Positions 11,801-22,109 of a DNA stretch of 64,000 nt are shown here, piece by piece. This stretch comes from Hyparrhenia diplandra (Eukaryota > Streptophyta > Magnoliopsida > Poales > Poaceae), in the NCBI GenBank assembly GCA_015847255.1, contig JADLZK010001321.1, positions 83,607 through 147,606 on the forward strand, read 5' to 3'. The notes under the pieces were generated by a model. That model was not told the origin of the DNA. It was given only the letters and a program-made list of their open reading frames with translations, and did not search any database. Within the stretch, counting starts at the first letter, position 1; each line of letters begins with the position of its first letter. The position numbers and the translations under genes were made by a program.

Positions 11801-12403
11801 CAAGACTCTGTCAATGTTGCTCTGAATAGGACACTCTTGCTTGTTGGACCAGGTGTATTTGGGGCCCCCTCTGTGAATTTCCCTCAAGCTACAATTTTCT
11901 ATGAACGAGTTGAACGCGTCCATGAGTACTCTGTCTCCCACCCCCGAGCTCTTGTCTGCGAGAAGATCTTATTAAGTTGCAATCCCCCCTATGACCATTG
12001 GTAAAGTCAGATCAGTGCACCTCAAGCTCAACTCCCCCAAAAAGTCATTAGAGACTATGATCAGCAGGGCCATAAACTGTCAGGAAATCCCATCTGACAT
12101 TTGTCCGTCTGACTCTGATAGTCACCCCCACAAAGTATTCTCCTATTTCCCAATTTTCTATTTGTAGCTTGTCTTCCTTCACCCCCAACAGAATCCCTCC
12201 TGAGTGGCCTCTAGCCGGTAACCAGTTCCAACTGAAGCTGGCCCCCGGGTTTAGATGTGATAGATCAGAACTCGAGAAATCCCCCTTGATCGTTTCTTGA
12301 ATCCCCACAATGTCGACTTGTTCTTTAGCAATCAACTCCTTGAGCTGTTGTGCGATTCTAGACAGTTTTCCCGGCACCCGTATATTCGGATAAGAGCTCT
12401 CAT
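8868..12403 (-). pseudogene. LINE ORF2: endonuclease, reverse transcriptase, zf-RVT
   Basis: The start is ATGAGAGCTCTTATC at 12403, 29 bp after the ORF1 stop. The endonuclease/exonuclease/phosphatase domain covers about 12377-11430 (VDIVGIQETIK, then GGPKYTWSN and NIDRVLVT; the catalytic SGHCPLLL motif near 11725). Reverse transcriptase follows: ENTAPGPDGFGVSFYKKCWN near 11000, STAFIKGRLITDG and VILKIDFEKAYDSVRW near 10620-10750, and YADD at 10322-10333. The thumb region is at 9721-10266. The C-terminal zf-RVT domain (LWKSKLPMKIKVFMWLAYQD, CVVCGKPETSDHILFACPLA) lies at about 8990-9300. The protein nicks target DNA and copies the LINE RNA. Frameshifts and stops (10270-10490, 11100-11430, 11941-12048) make it inactive as read. 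Confidence 0.85.
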
Positions 12404-12431
12404 TGGTAACTTATTCTACGAAGTTCTCTAC

Positions 12432-14640
12432 TCAGCTTGGTCCCTTTTTTCTGCTTTCCCCCTGTTTCTTGGGTGTTTTGTCCCCCTGTACACCCCTTAG
12501 GTTATTGTCCACTGGCTCCAAAGTCAGATTCTTCCCCTCAATAGCATGTGTTTTGGCCAAAATCCTCTCTCTGTGCTGCCTATAGTTGGCTTCTGACAAA
12601 GCTGCTCTGGCAATTTCTTCCATCCTCATAGCACTTATGACTTCGTGGACCTCATCATCATTCTCCCCCAGGCTAATATCACATATATTTGCTATGTCTT
12701 CTAGTTCCTCAGTTTCATAAGAATCAAGGACAGTAAATAAATTTGGAAGAATTGTATGGTTACCTTGCATCTCATGCGTCGCTTGTTGTGCCCTGGAACT
12801 CTTCTGAATGCCACGGTAGGGCGAAACCTCCTCTTGTGAGATTTCCTGGTGAGCTGGGTCGACTCCCACCCCGCCGCATTTTGTAGTGGGGAGACACCCC
12901 CTGTCTCCACTTCCACACCCCCCAATGTGTCTTCTTTCTCCCTTGTGTCTTGGTCAACCATCCCCTCACCCATCAGCTCCTGGGGTGTCAGCCTATCATC
13001 GTCGGTCTTTGTGCTTTTCTCCTATTCCTCCTCATCATCATATTTCAATGTTGGCCACTTGGTTTTGGGCACAAAGCGATGATTCCCCCTCGGTGTGAGC
13101 GAGGAAGTGATCTTTTGGGATGTTGTCATTTTCTTGTGTAAGGCTCTCTTCTTGTGTTGTGGTTTCCCCTTCCTCTAGGTCATTGAGAAATTCGGTTGTC
13201 CCTCCTATCTTCATCAGCATGTCGGTAGAAGGGTCATACATGGCTATAGGTGTGATCCGACCGCCGGACTCTCTTTCCCTATTCTCTGCGCAAACTCCTC
13301 GGGTGGCTGCTCACCAAAGCTATTTTTATTTTCAGTGCATCGATTTCCTTTGGGTTCGAGGCCACTCTCTTGTGTCGGGGGATTGGGGCTGTCACCTTTG
13401 TCTCCTTCGGTGGGTATTCTTCATCCTCCGGCCGGATCATCATCGTCGTAGTCGTTGTCCTTGTCTTCATCGGGTTTATGAGGAGGTGGGGGTTTGCTTC
13501 CCTGAGGTAGGTTTAGCTTTGTCGATCTCGGCACAAATTTAATGTCATGCCCAACCCCGTCTATGAAGATCTCCAGATATCCTCTTATCTTGTTGATCTC
13601 CCGCATCTAATCTTAGCTCTAACAGGACCCATTTTAATGAGAGAGAGTTCATCAATTGTCACAACTTCACCAGCCATTTCAGCAATTACTGTTGTCGCAT
13701 CCACGTTCTCGGCACTATAAAGTGCGTTGTACATCGAACAACCGGTTTGAAGGACGGTAGAAGGCGTGGGGTCAGATTAGATGGTGACTTTATGCTTGCG
13801 ATAATGTTATGCAGCGCCATAGAAAAGCCAGATGATCTAGAGAATGCCTCAAGGATCTTCTTGTTGGGGAAATTGGCAAGGTATTCTTTCTCAGATATCT
13901 GCCTCACCTTCCACTGTCATTCATTGTCAATGAGGTGCTTCAGTTCTTGTTCCATTTTCTCTGCATTTGCTTCGCCACTTTTGACCCGAATTAGCCCCAA
14001 ATGTTCAGGAGATTTCTGGGCTTTGTTCACCCCAGGGACTTTGAGGCGGTAGAAACCTTGGCCAGGAAAACCAAAACCATACATGTGCATAGTATTACTC
14101 TTGTTGAAAGGGCATTTCTTTGGCTAAATGGCTGTCTCCTTACATCTGAAGCAGAAGGGAGGATTAGTGCAATTCGCCTGATGGTGTCCTCCTTGTCTGC
14201 ACCAGAAACAGACGTCTTCCTCCTTCTGGCGAGTGCTAGGTTTGCCCAAATCTCCTCTGACTCCATCTCCTCTAGCAAAATCTCTACCTCGATTGTAGTT
14301 CTCTCTATGGTCTCCCCACCTATCCTATCATGAACCGATGGATGCGGCGTACCTTGTCTGGTTCGGATCTGCGGTATTCTGTTGACCCTTGTTGAAGAAA
14401 CCTGGTCTTGGATCCACCGCTCTCCGCTTGATGTTCGGATCCTCTTCCACGGGACTCGAGCGCCACCACCTCCCCATGTTGTCCCTCGAGACGGTCGGTC
14501 TCTCGGCTGCGCTTCCGTCGAAAATCGCTCATCACCATGCCTCCCACGATGGGGCCTCCGTGAAGAACCTCCCTCCTTGTCTCTCATCTCGAATCTTCTC
14601 TTCGGGCCTCCTCCGTTGTCATACTCTCTCGACATCTCGC
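12432..14640 (-). pseudogene. LINE ORF1 protein, RNA-binding with zinc knuckle
   Basis: Read on the minus strand in several frames. An Arg-rich N-terminus begins with MSREYDNGGG near 14637. A double zinc-knuckle region is visible at about 14080-14230 (CFWCRQGGHHQANC, then CFRCKET), and the segment MHMYGFGFPGQGFYRLKVPG follows. A globular part (RQISEKEYLANFPNKKILEA, at about 13860-13905) comes next, then YLEIFIDGVGHDIKFVPR near 13550. An acidic C-terminal region ends at the stop near 12432. This arrangement matches plant L1 ORF1 proteins that chaperone the LINE RNA. Indels at about 13240, 13610 and 14030 break it. Confidence 0.72.
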
Positions 14641-14684
14641 CCGATTGGACTATACGCAAAGGACATCGAGGCGGTTGTTGATCC

Positions 14685-15900
14685 ATGGCCTCCATCTCGT
14701 CGGCCCCGCGCGCGGGCGCTCGCCATCCCGCCATGCCGCGGCGGAGTCTCGGCGTCGCCCACGCCTCGCCCCGCGGACGTCATCGTGGCGAGGTCGTCAT
14801 CAGCGTGTCGTCGAGAAGAGCACCGGATCGATCCGGTGACCGATGCTCACCGCACCAACTACCGAGGGAGTGGTCGTTGCTCATGCGGGTCAACATGGAG
14901 GCGTGGGGTTTACGGCACGCCCGTCGAGCCCGACTCGGCGACATCATCAGTACCGCGAGGACCGCCTCGCCCTTGCCGCCATCCTCCGCTCCGTTCCGGC
15001 GGACGGAGATGCTCGACTCCCTCGCGCTAGGAAACGCGCGGCGCGCTCAACCCGGGGGCGGTGAAGACCGCGGCGCGTCGGCGTTCGGCGTCAACGAGGA
15101 AGCTAATGCCCAGCCTTGGTGAAGAAGGAGTTCAGCGAGATCACCTTCAGGGCCGGTGAGTCCGTCGGCGACTTCTCCATGCGGCTCGTCTCCCGACCAA
15201 CAAGATTTGCATCCTCGGCTCCGACGTTGGCGACGTCGACATAGTGAAGAAGATCCTTGAGGTCGCCCACGACTCTCTCGCGGGTTGCCATCTCCATCGA
15301 GACCTTCTTTGACCTCAACACCCGGCGGCCGAGGGAGGTGGTTGGTCGCTGCGCCAAGTGGAGGAACGCCCGGAGGAAGAAGAAGGCGATGCCGCCACCG
15401 GCGTTGCCTAGCAAGACCGTCTCACGACAAAGCGGGGCCGCCTCCTTCTCGGCTAGGAGGAGTGGCTCGAAGCTCAATCGGCCGGGGCAGCGGTGGTTCA
15501 GGCTCCGGGGACAAGAAGGGCGAAAGGGCAAGCGCGGCCGCGGCCGCGGTGGCCGTGGGCAGCAGCCGCGGTGCAAGCCGTGACCCCAACAAGCTACCGA
15601 TGACTCCCTGCTTCAAGTGTGATAAGATGGGCCATTGGGCTAGGGACTGCCCTAAAAAGCCCAAGAAGAAGGGACAGGACCATCTGGCCCAAGTCAACGA
15701 GGAGGAGGAGCCCACACTCCTTATGGCCAGGCGTCCATCGTCAACGCCTCATCCTCATCCCCTCCCTTCGCCTCCATATCGCCGCCGGCGTCCCGCCGCG
15801 TCGAGATCCTGGAATAGAAGGTCTTCGCCGAGCTCGGTCCGCGCGAGGATCGGGATCCCCACCAATGGGTACTCGGCGGTGGGGTGACAAACCACATGAG
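14685..15900 (+). pseudogene. copia Gag with CCHC zinc knuckle
   Basis: ATG at 14685 starts MASISSAPRAGARHP, the usual first Met of this grass copia family. Gag-typical segments follow in changing frames: HRTNYREWSLLMRVNMEAWG near 14850-14900, YREDRLALAAILRSVP near 14955-15000, EFSEITFRAGESV near 15130 and VAISIETFFDLN near 15285. The knuckle CFKCDKMGHWARDC is at about 15611-15652, followed by a basic PKKPKKKGQ stretch. It forms the element's capsid. Several single-base changes of frame break the ORF. Confidence 0.82.
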
Positions 15901-17470
15901 TAGCACCGCGGGGGCCGCCGCCGAGCTTGACACCAACGTCCACGGTATCGTCCGCTTCGGGGACGGATCCGTGGTGGAGATAGAAGGCCGCGGTTCCGTC
16001 GTCTTCTCCTGCAAGAACGGCGAGCACAGCGCCTTGACGGGCGTCTACTACATACGAGGCTGACGGCTGACATCATCAGCCTTAGTCGGCTTCGAGGAGC
16101 CGGCTGCCGCATCGTCATCGACGTCGGCGTTCTCAAGATCTATGAGCCTGGGCGCAAGTGGCTCGCCCGGGTGAAGAGATCCTCCACACGCCCTGTACCG
16201 CTCGAGCTCAAGATTGGGCGACCCGTGTGCTTAGATGCCCACAACATCGAGGTGGCTTGGCGCCGCACGCAAGGTTCGGCCACATCGGTTTCCGATCCCT
16301 GCGCCGCCTCGCCAACCACAACATGGTGCGCGGCCTCCCGGCGCTGGAACAGGTTGAACAAGTCTGCGACGCCTGCCTCGCCGGCAAGCACCGGCGCACC
16401 TCCTTCCCGAGCAAGCACACCCGCGGCCGCTGCGGCATCCTTGACTGATCCACGGCGATCATTGCGGCCCAATCACCCCCACCACTCTAAGCGGCAACAA
16501 GTTCTTCCTACTACTCGTGGATGACCTCGGCCGCTATAAGTGGCTGATGTTGTTGCCGAGCAAGGACCACGCCGCCGCCACGCTCAAGAATTTCCAGGCC
16601 AGCGTCGAGGTGGAGGCGGGCGCGAAGCGAAGGCGCTCCGCGACCGATTCGGGGGGATTCACCTCCATTGCTTTCGGGCAGTGCTGGCGCGAGAATGAGG
16701 AGTTCACCGGCAACTCACCGCCCCCTATTCTCCACAACAGAATGGGGTGGTGGAGCGCCGAACCGAGCGTCGTGGCCATGGCGTGCTGCATGCTCAAGGC
16801 GAAGAACCTCCCGGGACATACGGGGGAGGCCGTCTCCATCGCCATGCACATCCGAGCGAGCACCAACGAGGGCACTCGATGGCAAGGCGTCGTTCGAAGC
16901 TGGCATGCGGAGCAGCCGCATGTTCACTACCGAGCGTTCGGCTGCATCGCCCATGTCAAGAACATGCGCCCGGCCTCAAGAAGCTCGGCGACCGGAGCTC
17001 TCCAATGATCTTCGTTAGCTACAAGAGCAGCTCCAAGGCGTATCGCTTCTACAACCCCGTCACCGAGCGTCGTCATCTCCGGGGATGTCGTGTTCGATGA
17101 GGCGGGTGAATGGAAGTGGGGACGCACACGGCGTCGTCGACACCGCGCCCGACCGAGCCGTTCGTCGTCAGTACACCGAGGGAGTTCATGCCTGCTGGAG
17201 CAGCAGAACAAGGGAGCACGACGCCACGCACTCCGTCGCCTATACCAGCTACTTCAGCCTCGCTAGTTCAGTTCGTCTCTCCCCCCGCGAGAAGACGGCT
17301 GAACCTCAACGACGACCACGCGATGATGCGCCGCTGCAGTTCCATGCCCTCGACACCATCCTTGGCGCATCCTCCACACCAGGATTGGCGCCGCAGGATC
17401 TCGACGTCAGCTCTACTTCACGTCTGCAGAGGAATCGCCGGCGTTCGCGGCTGCGGCGCGAGCCAAGCTG
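15900..17470 (+). pseudogene. copia protease and integrase region
   Basis: Protease-like text lies at about 15895-16060 (HVHGIVRFGDGSVVEIEG, GSVVFSCKNGEH). The GAG-pre-integrase zinc site follows at about 16260-16400 (HARFGHIGFRSLRRLANHNM, then CDACLAGKHRRTSFP), which gives the HHCC zinc ligands. The integrase core starts near 16505 (FFLLLVDDLGRYKWLMLLPS, first Asp in VDD) and runs through ATDSGGFT and HNRMGWWSAE to about 16850. A diverged linker leads to reverse transcriptase. Integrase joins the cDNA to the chromosome. The reading frame changes at least four times. Confidence 0.75.
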
Positions 17471-18960
17471 GCGGCGGCCATGAATGAGGAGATGGACTCC
17501 ATTATCGACAATGACACCTGGGAGCTCGTGGAGCTGCCACCCGGCCATCGCGCCATAGGCCTGAAATGGGTCTTCAAGGTCAAGCGCGACGAGCTCGGGA
17601 ACATTGTTCGCCACAAGGACTGGCTCGTCGCAAAGGGCTATGTCCAGCGCGCCAGCGTCGTCTTTGACAAGGTGTTTGCGCCCATCGCTCACATGGAGTC
17701 GGTACGCCTAATGCTTGCTCTGGCGGCGCACAAGGAGTGGCAAGTCCATCACATGGATGTGAAGAGCGCTTTCCTCAATCGCGCAGCTGCCCGGTTTCGT
17801 CGTCAAGGGCGCCGAGCGCAAGGTTCTGCGCCTGAACAAAGCGTTGTACGGGCTCAAGCAGGCACCCAGGGCCTGGAATGCCAAGCTTCGATGCCATGAT
17901 GTTGGCACTTGGTTTCCAGAGGAGCAGCTCTGAACACGGCTTCTACACGCGTAGCAGGGGTACGTCGCGGCTCATCGTCGGCGTCTACGTCGACGATCTC
18001 ATCATCACAGGCTACGGGAATGACGACATCATGGCGTTCAAGGCTGAGATGAAGAAGGTATTCCGCATGAGTGACCTTGGCTTACTCTCATATTATCTGG
18101 GCATCGAGGTTCACCAGGACAATACCGGCATCAAGCTGTGGCAAACTGCGTATGCTGAGAAACTCCTGGAGCGAAATGGGATGAAGGACTGCAATCCATC
18201 CCTGGTGCCCATGGAACCGTGCTTGAAGCTCAGCACAGTCAGTGACACGCCTGCTGCTGATGCCACCGAGTACAGGCGAGTCATTGGCGGGCTGAGGTAC
18301 CTGATCCACACAAGGCCAGACCTCGAGTTCGCCGTCGGGTACCTTAGTCGATTCATGGAGAAGCCTCACGAGGAACACGTTGTCACCATGAAGCGCATAC
18401 TACGGTATGTGGCGGGCACGCGCGGCTGCGGGCTGTTCTATGCCAGGGAGAAGGGGAACTGCGCTCTGAAGCTCACCGGCTACAGCAACGCCGACTTGGC
18501 CGGCGACCTCGACACACGGAAGAGTACAAGCGGCGTCATCTTCTTCCTCGCCGGCAGCCCTGTCACCTGGCAATCCTCCAAGCAGAAGGTTGTGGCTCTG
18601 TGCTCATGTGAGGCAGAGTACATTGCGGCAGCCATCGCCGCATGCCAGGGCGTCTGGCTTGCACGCGTCTTCGAGCGACATCAGGGGGGGAGAAGATAGG
18701 CGCGCCAGAGCTCAAGATGGACAACATGTCCGCCATTGCCCTCACCAAGAACCCCGTCTTCCACGACAGATCAAAGCACATCGCTACCCGCTACCACTAC
18801 ATCCGAGAATGCGTCGATGGGGGAACATCATCATCAGCTACACTCCGGCGGCATCCCAGCTAGCGGACATCCTCACCAAGGGGCTTGGTCGTGTTCGCTT
18901 TCAAGAGCTCTGCATCAAGATCGGCGTTGAGGTCCATCCAGGTGATCAGTCCAAGGCTTA
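17470..18960 (+). pseudogene. copia reverse transcriptase and RNase H
   Basis: Reverse transcriptase begins with MNEEMDSIIDNDTWELVELP near 17480, then GLKWVFKVKRDELG and VAKGYVQ, and HHMDVKSAFLN near 17750. The active site YVDD is at 17986-17997 (VYVDDLIITG). MSDLGLLSYYLGIEV and RYLIHTRPDLEFAVGYLSRF follow. RNase H starts near 18460 (LTGYSNADLAGDLDTRKSTS) and contains VVALCSCEAEYIAA. The part after 18690 is in another frame (DNMSAIALTKNPVFHDRSKH and ADILTKGLGRVRFQEL), which is the usual end of a copia polyprotein. One frameshift near 17800-17890 and one near 18690 interrupt an otherwise well kept domain. Confidence 0.9.
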
Positions 18961-18969
18961 GGGGGGAAA

Positions 18970-19379
18970 TGTTAACTTAATCCTAGCTGATCACCGTCAT
19001 GTGCATACACTAGGACAGCTGCTTTCGTTTTTTCCTTTGTTAGCAAGTCTGTGCACGTCGTGGTGTACGTTTTGTGAGCCCGCGCTCCGCACGGCGGGTG
19101 CGTCCGCGTCGTAGGGACGGCGTGCGGTGCTGCGGTGACCACGGGATGGCGTGGCCCAGTAAAGACGTGCACACCGCACGTTCTAGTACGTAGTTGGTTA
19201 CTAAGTTTAGTCCTTTGTTTCCATAAGTACTCTGTTTAATACAACGAAAAAAGCTGCTGGTTGTTTTGAGCGGCACCAAACTCTGTTTCTCTGTTCTTGC
19301 CGGCGTTCCCGGCGTTCCCACTGCTCACCATCGTCTCCGGCCACCTACCGGGCGTCGAAACTTCCAGTGATCTACGACA
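18970..19379 (+). mobile_element. 3' LTR of the copia element
   Basis: TTAGGGGGGAAA at 18959-18969 is the polypurine tract. The LTR runs from TGTTAACTT to TACGACA, 410 bp. Its last 180 bp match 8376-8547. With the LINE removed, the copia element is about 4.9 kb, normal for the group. Confidence 0.88.
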
Positions 19380-19740
19380 TCGGCAAATGTGCTGTTGTTT
19401 ACAGCATCAGCATCCAACCAAAAGCAAGCAATCTGTACACCGGTCGCAGGGCAAGGGTGCAGGCAGGCCGACGCGTTTGGGGGCGACATCCGCTGCCACA
19501 ATAAGCATTGGATGTCCCATGCCACACCCCGACACAAAATCCACTTCTTTCTTTGTCACACTCAGATCCAATTTGGATGGCCCATGAACACAGGTGCGCG
19601 TGTTTACTATCATATTACTAGTTGATCAACAGTGGAGCCAACTTATAAGTCTATGTCCACCAGCAATAGCACCTTCGGGTTAACCCTTTTGCACGAAGCG
19701 GAGACGGAAGTATAAGCGAGTGCTATGTGTATGCGTGTTC
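19380..19740. other. unassigned sequence after the copia element
   Basis: I recognise no gene or repeat here. GC content is moderate. From about 19670 the text (CACCTTCGGGTTAACCC, then GGAGACGGAAGTATAAGCGAG) looks like U5 of the gypsy LTR that ends at 19791. Confidence 0.4.
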
Positions 19741-19835
19741 ACTCCCTACGGAAGGGCTAGACGATGCGACGTTGGTGGGTGGGGTGTTACAAATGGTATC
19801 AGAGTCGACCCTTGCGGTTGGGCAACTTGGGGTGG
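19741..19835 (+). mobile_element. gypsy LTR end with initiator-Met PBS
   Basis: CTCCCTACGGAAGGGCTAGA to GGGGTGTTACA is the 3' edge of a Ty3 LTR of the kind that ends in GGGTGTTACA. TGGTATCAGAGTC follows at 19794-19806 as a tRNA-iMet primer binding site. The leader breaks off at about 19835, where it meets integrase sequence on the opposite strand. No matching second LTR is visible. Confidence 0.6.
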
Positions 19836-20190
19836 CTTAACGGAATAAAGTGGGCATATTTAGTCAGTCTATCTACTATTACTACACTCTTTCCTTCTGG
19901 TCTCGGTAATCCTTCTAAAGTCCATTATAATGTGGCTCCAAATGCTTACTGACAGGGGTAAAGGTTGAAGCAAATTTGGATATTTCACATTTTCACCTCT
20001 GTTGATTTGACAGACTTCGCAATGCTTGACCTATTTGTACACATCTTGTTTCATCCCAGAACAAACTTTTTTTAGGCGTTGGTACGTAGCCAAAATGCCG
20101 GAATGTCCCCCAGCTCCCATGCACTTCCCGGACAATTTGACCCCTAAGTTAATTTCCATTTCCTACATACAGTCTAGTTCCTTTCATGAG
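19836..20190 (-). pseudogene. gypsy integrase fragment (zinc-binding and start of core)
   Basis: On the minus strand the reading is IVREVHGSWG near 20140, HFG, KKSLFWDE near 20060, then VKHCEVCQINRGENVKYPNL and LQPLPLSVSIWSHIIMDF. This supplies the HHCC zinc motif (H, H, C-x2-C) and the first core Asp of a Ty3 integrase. The core continues, after a 2-base loss, as GLPRPEGKSVVIV-type text, then DRLTKYAHFIPLSHP down to about 19836. It ends exactly where the + strand LTR/PBS sequence starts, so two oppositely oriented elements are fused here. No RT or other pol part is next to it. Confidence 0.72.
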
Positions 20191-20343
20191 TAGTCCATAC
20201 TTTTTTCTTGGCATTCAGCGGGCATGTCCTTCACTTTCTCAAGCTTCTCTTTATTTCACTTTCAAGGCCATTTCGTAGCTATTTATAACCTCCTGAAGCC
20301 ACTCGGGCATCACTATGCTTATGGCCGCTTCGATCACACCTCA

Positions 20344-21240
20344 CACTGGTAGAGAGGCGACCTTTGTTCCAGGCCTTTTGTCCCGGTTCAAATATGGACC
20401 CGGGACAAAAGGCTTTGGGGCGACGTGGCCTCGAAAGGCCTCGGGCGCCGCCCCCTTTAGTCTCGGGTGGTAAAACCATCCGGGACTAAAGGCACAACAT
20501 AATAATTGGTGCCGGCCTTTTGTCCCGGTGGTTTTACCACTGAGACTAAAGAGTACCCCTTTAGTCTCGGGTTGTAAAACCACCGGGGACAAAAGTTTTA
20601 GCCCCGGTCGTTTACCACCCCAGACTAAAGGGGGTCCTTTAGTCTAGGGTGGTTTTACCAACCGGGATAAAAGGCCCCGCCCCTATAAATTGATCAACTC
20701 TCCTGCTTCTTCCTCCTGCCCGAGCCATTCTAGCTTCAACCGAGAGAGCTCAAGCTCTCCATGGCGCCTCTCTCCTAGGGAGGTGCTGCTGAATTTTTTC
20801 TTCATCAATTTGTGAAGATTTCTCTCCATCAAAAGTGTTGCCAAGGTTTGATTCTTCATCCTCCCTTCATTTGTTGTGATTAAACTTCATTTTATGATAT
20901 AGAGACTTAGAAAATAGAAATTTAAATTTTTAGGTAGGAGGAGCTAAGAGATGAGGTTTTTAATATACTTTAGATTTAGTAACAAGTAGTTATTTAGCTA
21001 CTAGCATTGAATCTTCTTTTATTCATTTTTACTAAGCATTTTTTTGTTTTTATATAAATAAAATTGAATTTTACTTTGAGGTAGAAAATAAATTTAACAT
21101 TTAGATAGCATAATGTATCGTTAATTTAATTTAGGTACAAAATAAATGTAACATTTAGGTAGGAAATACAACATAATGCAGGTAATTTAATTTCTCTTTC
21201 ATATATCGGTATTATGATTTAGATAAAATAATAAAGTTCT
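20344..21240 (+). mobile_element. CACTA transposon 5' terminal region (orphan end)
   Basis: CACTGGTAGAGA at 20344 is a CACTA-type terminus. Subterminal repeats follow to about 20680 in both orientations (TTTTGTCCCGG, CTTTAGTCTCGGG, CCGGGACTAAAGG, GGTGGTTTTACCA); they form several small hairpins. TATA (CCCCTATAAATTG) lies at about 20683 and an untranslated leader with GAGAGAGCTCAAGCTCTC follows. CCAAG/GTTTGA at about 20840-20850 may be the first splice donor. AT-rich sequence continues to about 21240. I find no partner end (TCTACCAGTG) or transposase in the window, so the element is truncated by later insertions. Confidence 0.65.
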
Positions 21241-21446
21241 TTCATATAATGAGCTGAGTCCAGCTAGCACTGAGCCGAGCGAGCTAACAAGCATCGAGCA
21301 TCAAGCTTTTTGTACAGCCCGAGTTGCACCCTCTGCGATCACCAAGTGGATGACTATAGTATTCTTGAGTCGTCGCTGTCGGTAGTTGAGCCACTCTTGA
21401 ACCACCTGCACTTGTAATCATGAAATGAATTAGTTGAATACTATAT

Positions 21447-21855
21447 TGACGGAGGTAGACCTACTGGGCTACCTAAGGCCCATGAAGACCCATGCCTTAG
21501 GAAGGCCCGATCCAGTCAGGCAGGCCGACTAAGGCAGGGAGGATACAGCAGTCCCTGGCGTGGAGTCCAAGCGTGCGCCAAATTAGGATAGAATAGAGTC
21601 CTACTCGGTTAAGATCATGTATTTCCTCGTAACCGACTAGTAAAGCAATTTGCAATCCGACTTGTAACCTGAGCCCCTGGACTATATAAGGCGGCCCGGG
21701 ACCCTGCCTATGGGCATCTAATCTATTCTCATAGGTTTAGCCTCGCACTCGTGCCCTCGGAATCCCGATCCGTGAGCACCCCCTATCAGAAGCATTTCTG
21801 GCTTTTGTTAAACATCAATACAATCATCACCGAACACAGGACATAGGGTGTTACA
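21447..21855 (+). mobile_element. gypsy LTR (TGACGG ... GTTACA)
   Basis: A TATA box (GGACTATATAAGGCGG) at about 21678 is followed by transcript-leader text of the kind seen in grass gypsy LTRs (CCTCGCACTCGTGCCCTCGG). The sequence ends in AGGGTGTTACA at 21855. The 5' edge at TGACGGAGGTAGACC is a guess; the 3' edge may extend toward about 22040. A gag follows downstream on the same strand, so it is probably the 5' LTR of that element. Confidence 0.5.
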
Positions 21856-22109
21856 CCTTCGTGGTAGTCTGAACTTGTTCAAACCCTTGTCTCGTCTTGT
21901 GTTACCATCAAGATCTTGTTATGTCCATCGCCTCTCCCTAAAACTTACCATCTTGGGCACTCCCCTGGTGTACTTACCGGAACCCAAATCCGTCAGAGTC
22001 GACCGATTCCCTCGGGTTGCTCGATCAAAGTTTTGGTGAATTCTAGTCACTAGATTTACCCTCTGACCCAACCTAGTGATCCACTCGGCTAGCTCTGGCC
22101 GAGAGGTTT

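Larger units (their letters stand above)
8564..14669 (-). mobile_element. L1-type LINE inserted in the copia leader
   Basis: A run of 20 T at 8564-8583 is the poly(A) tail of a minus-strand LINE about 6.1 kb long. ORF1 and ORF2 follow in the right order. GGCGGTT occurs at both edges (8559-8565 and 14670-14676) and is a plausible target-site duplication. Removing the LINE joins the copia PBS to a short leader and the copia gag ATG at 14685, which supports the borders. It is close to full length but may lack part of the 5' UTR. Confidence 0.85.
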
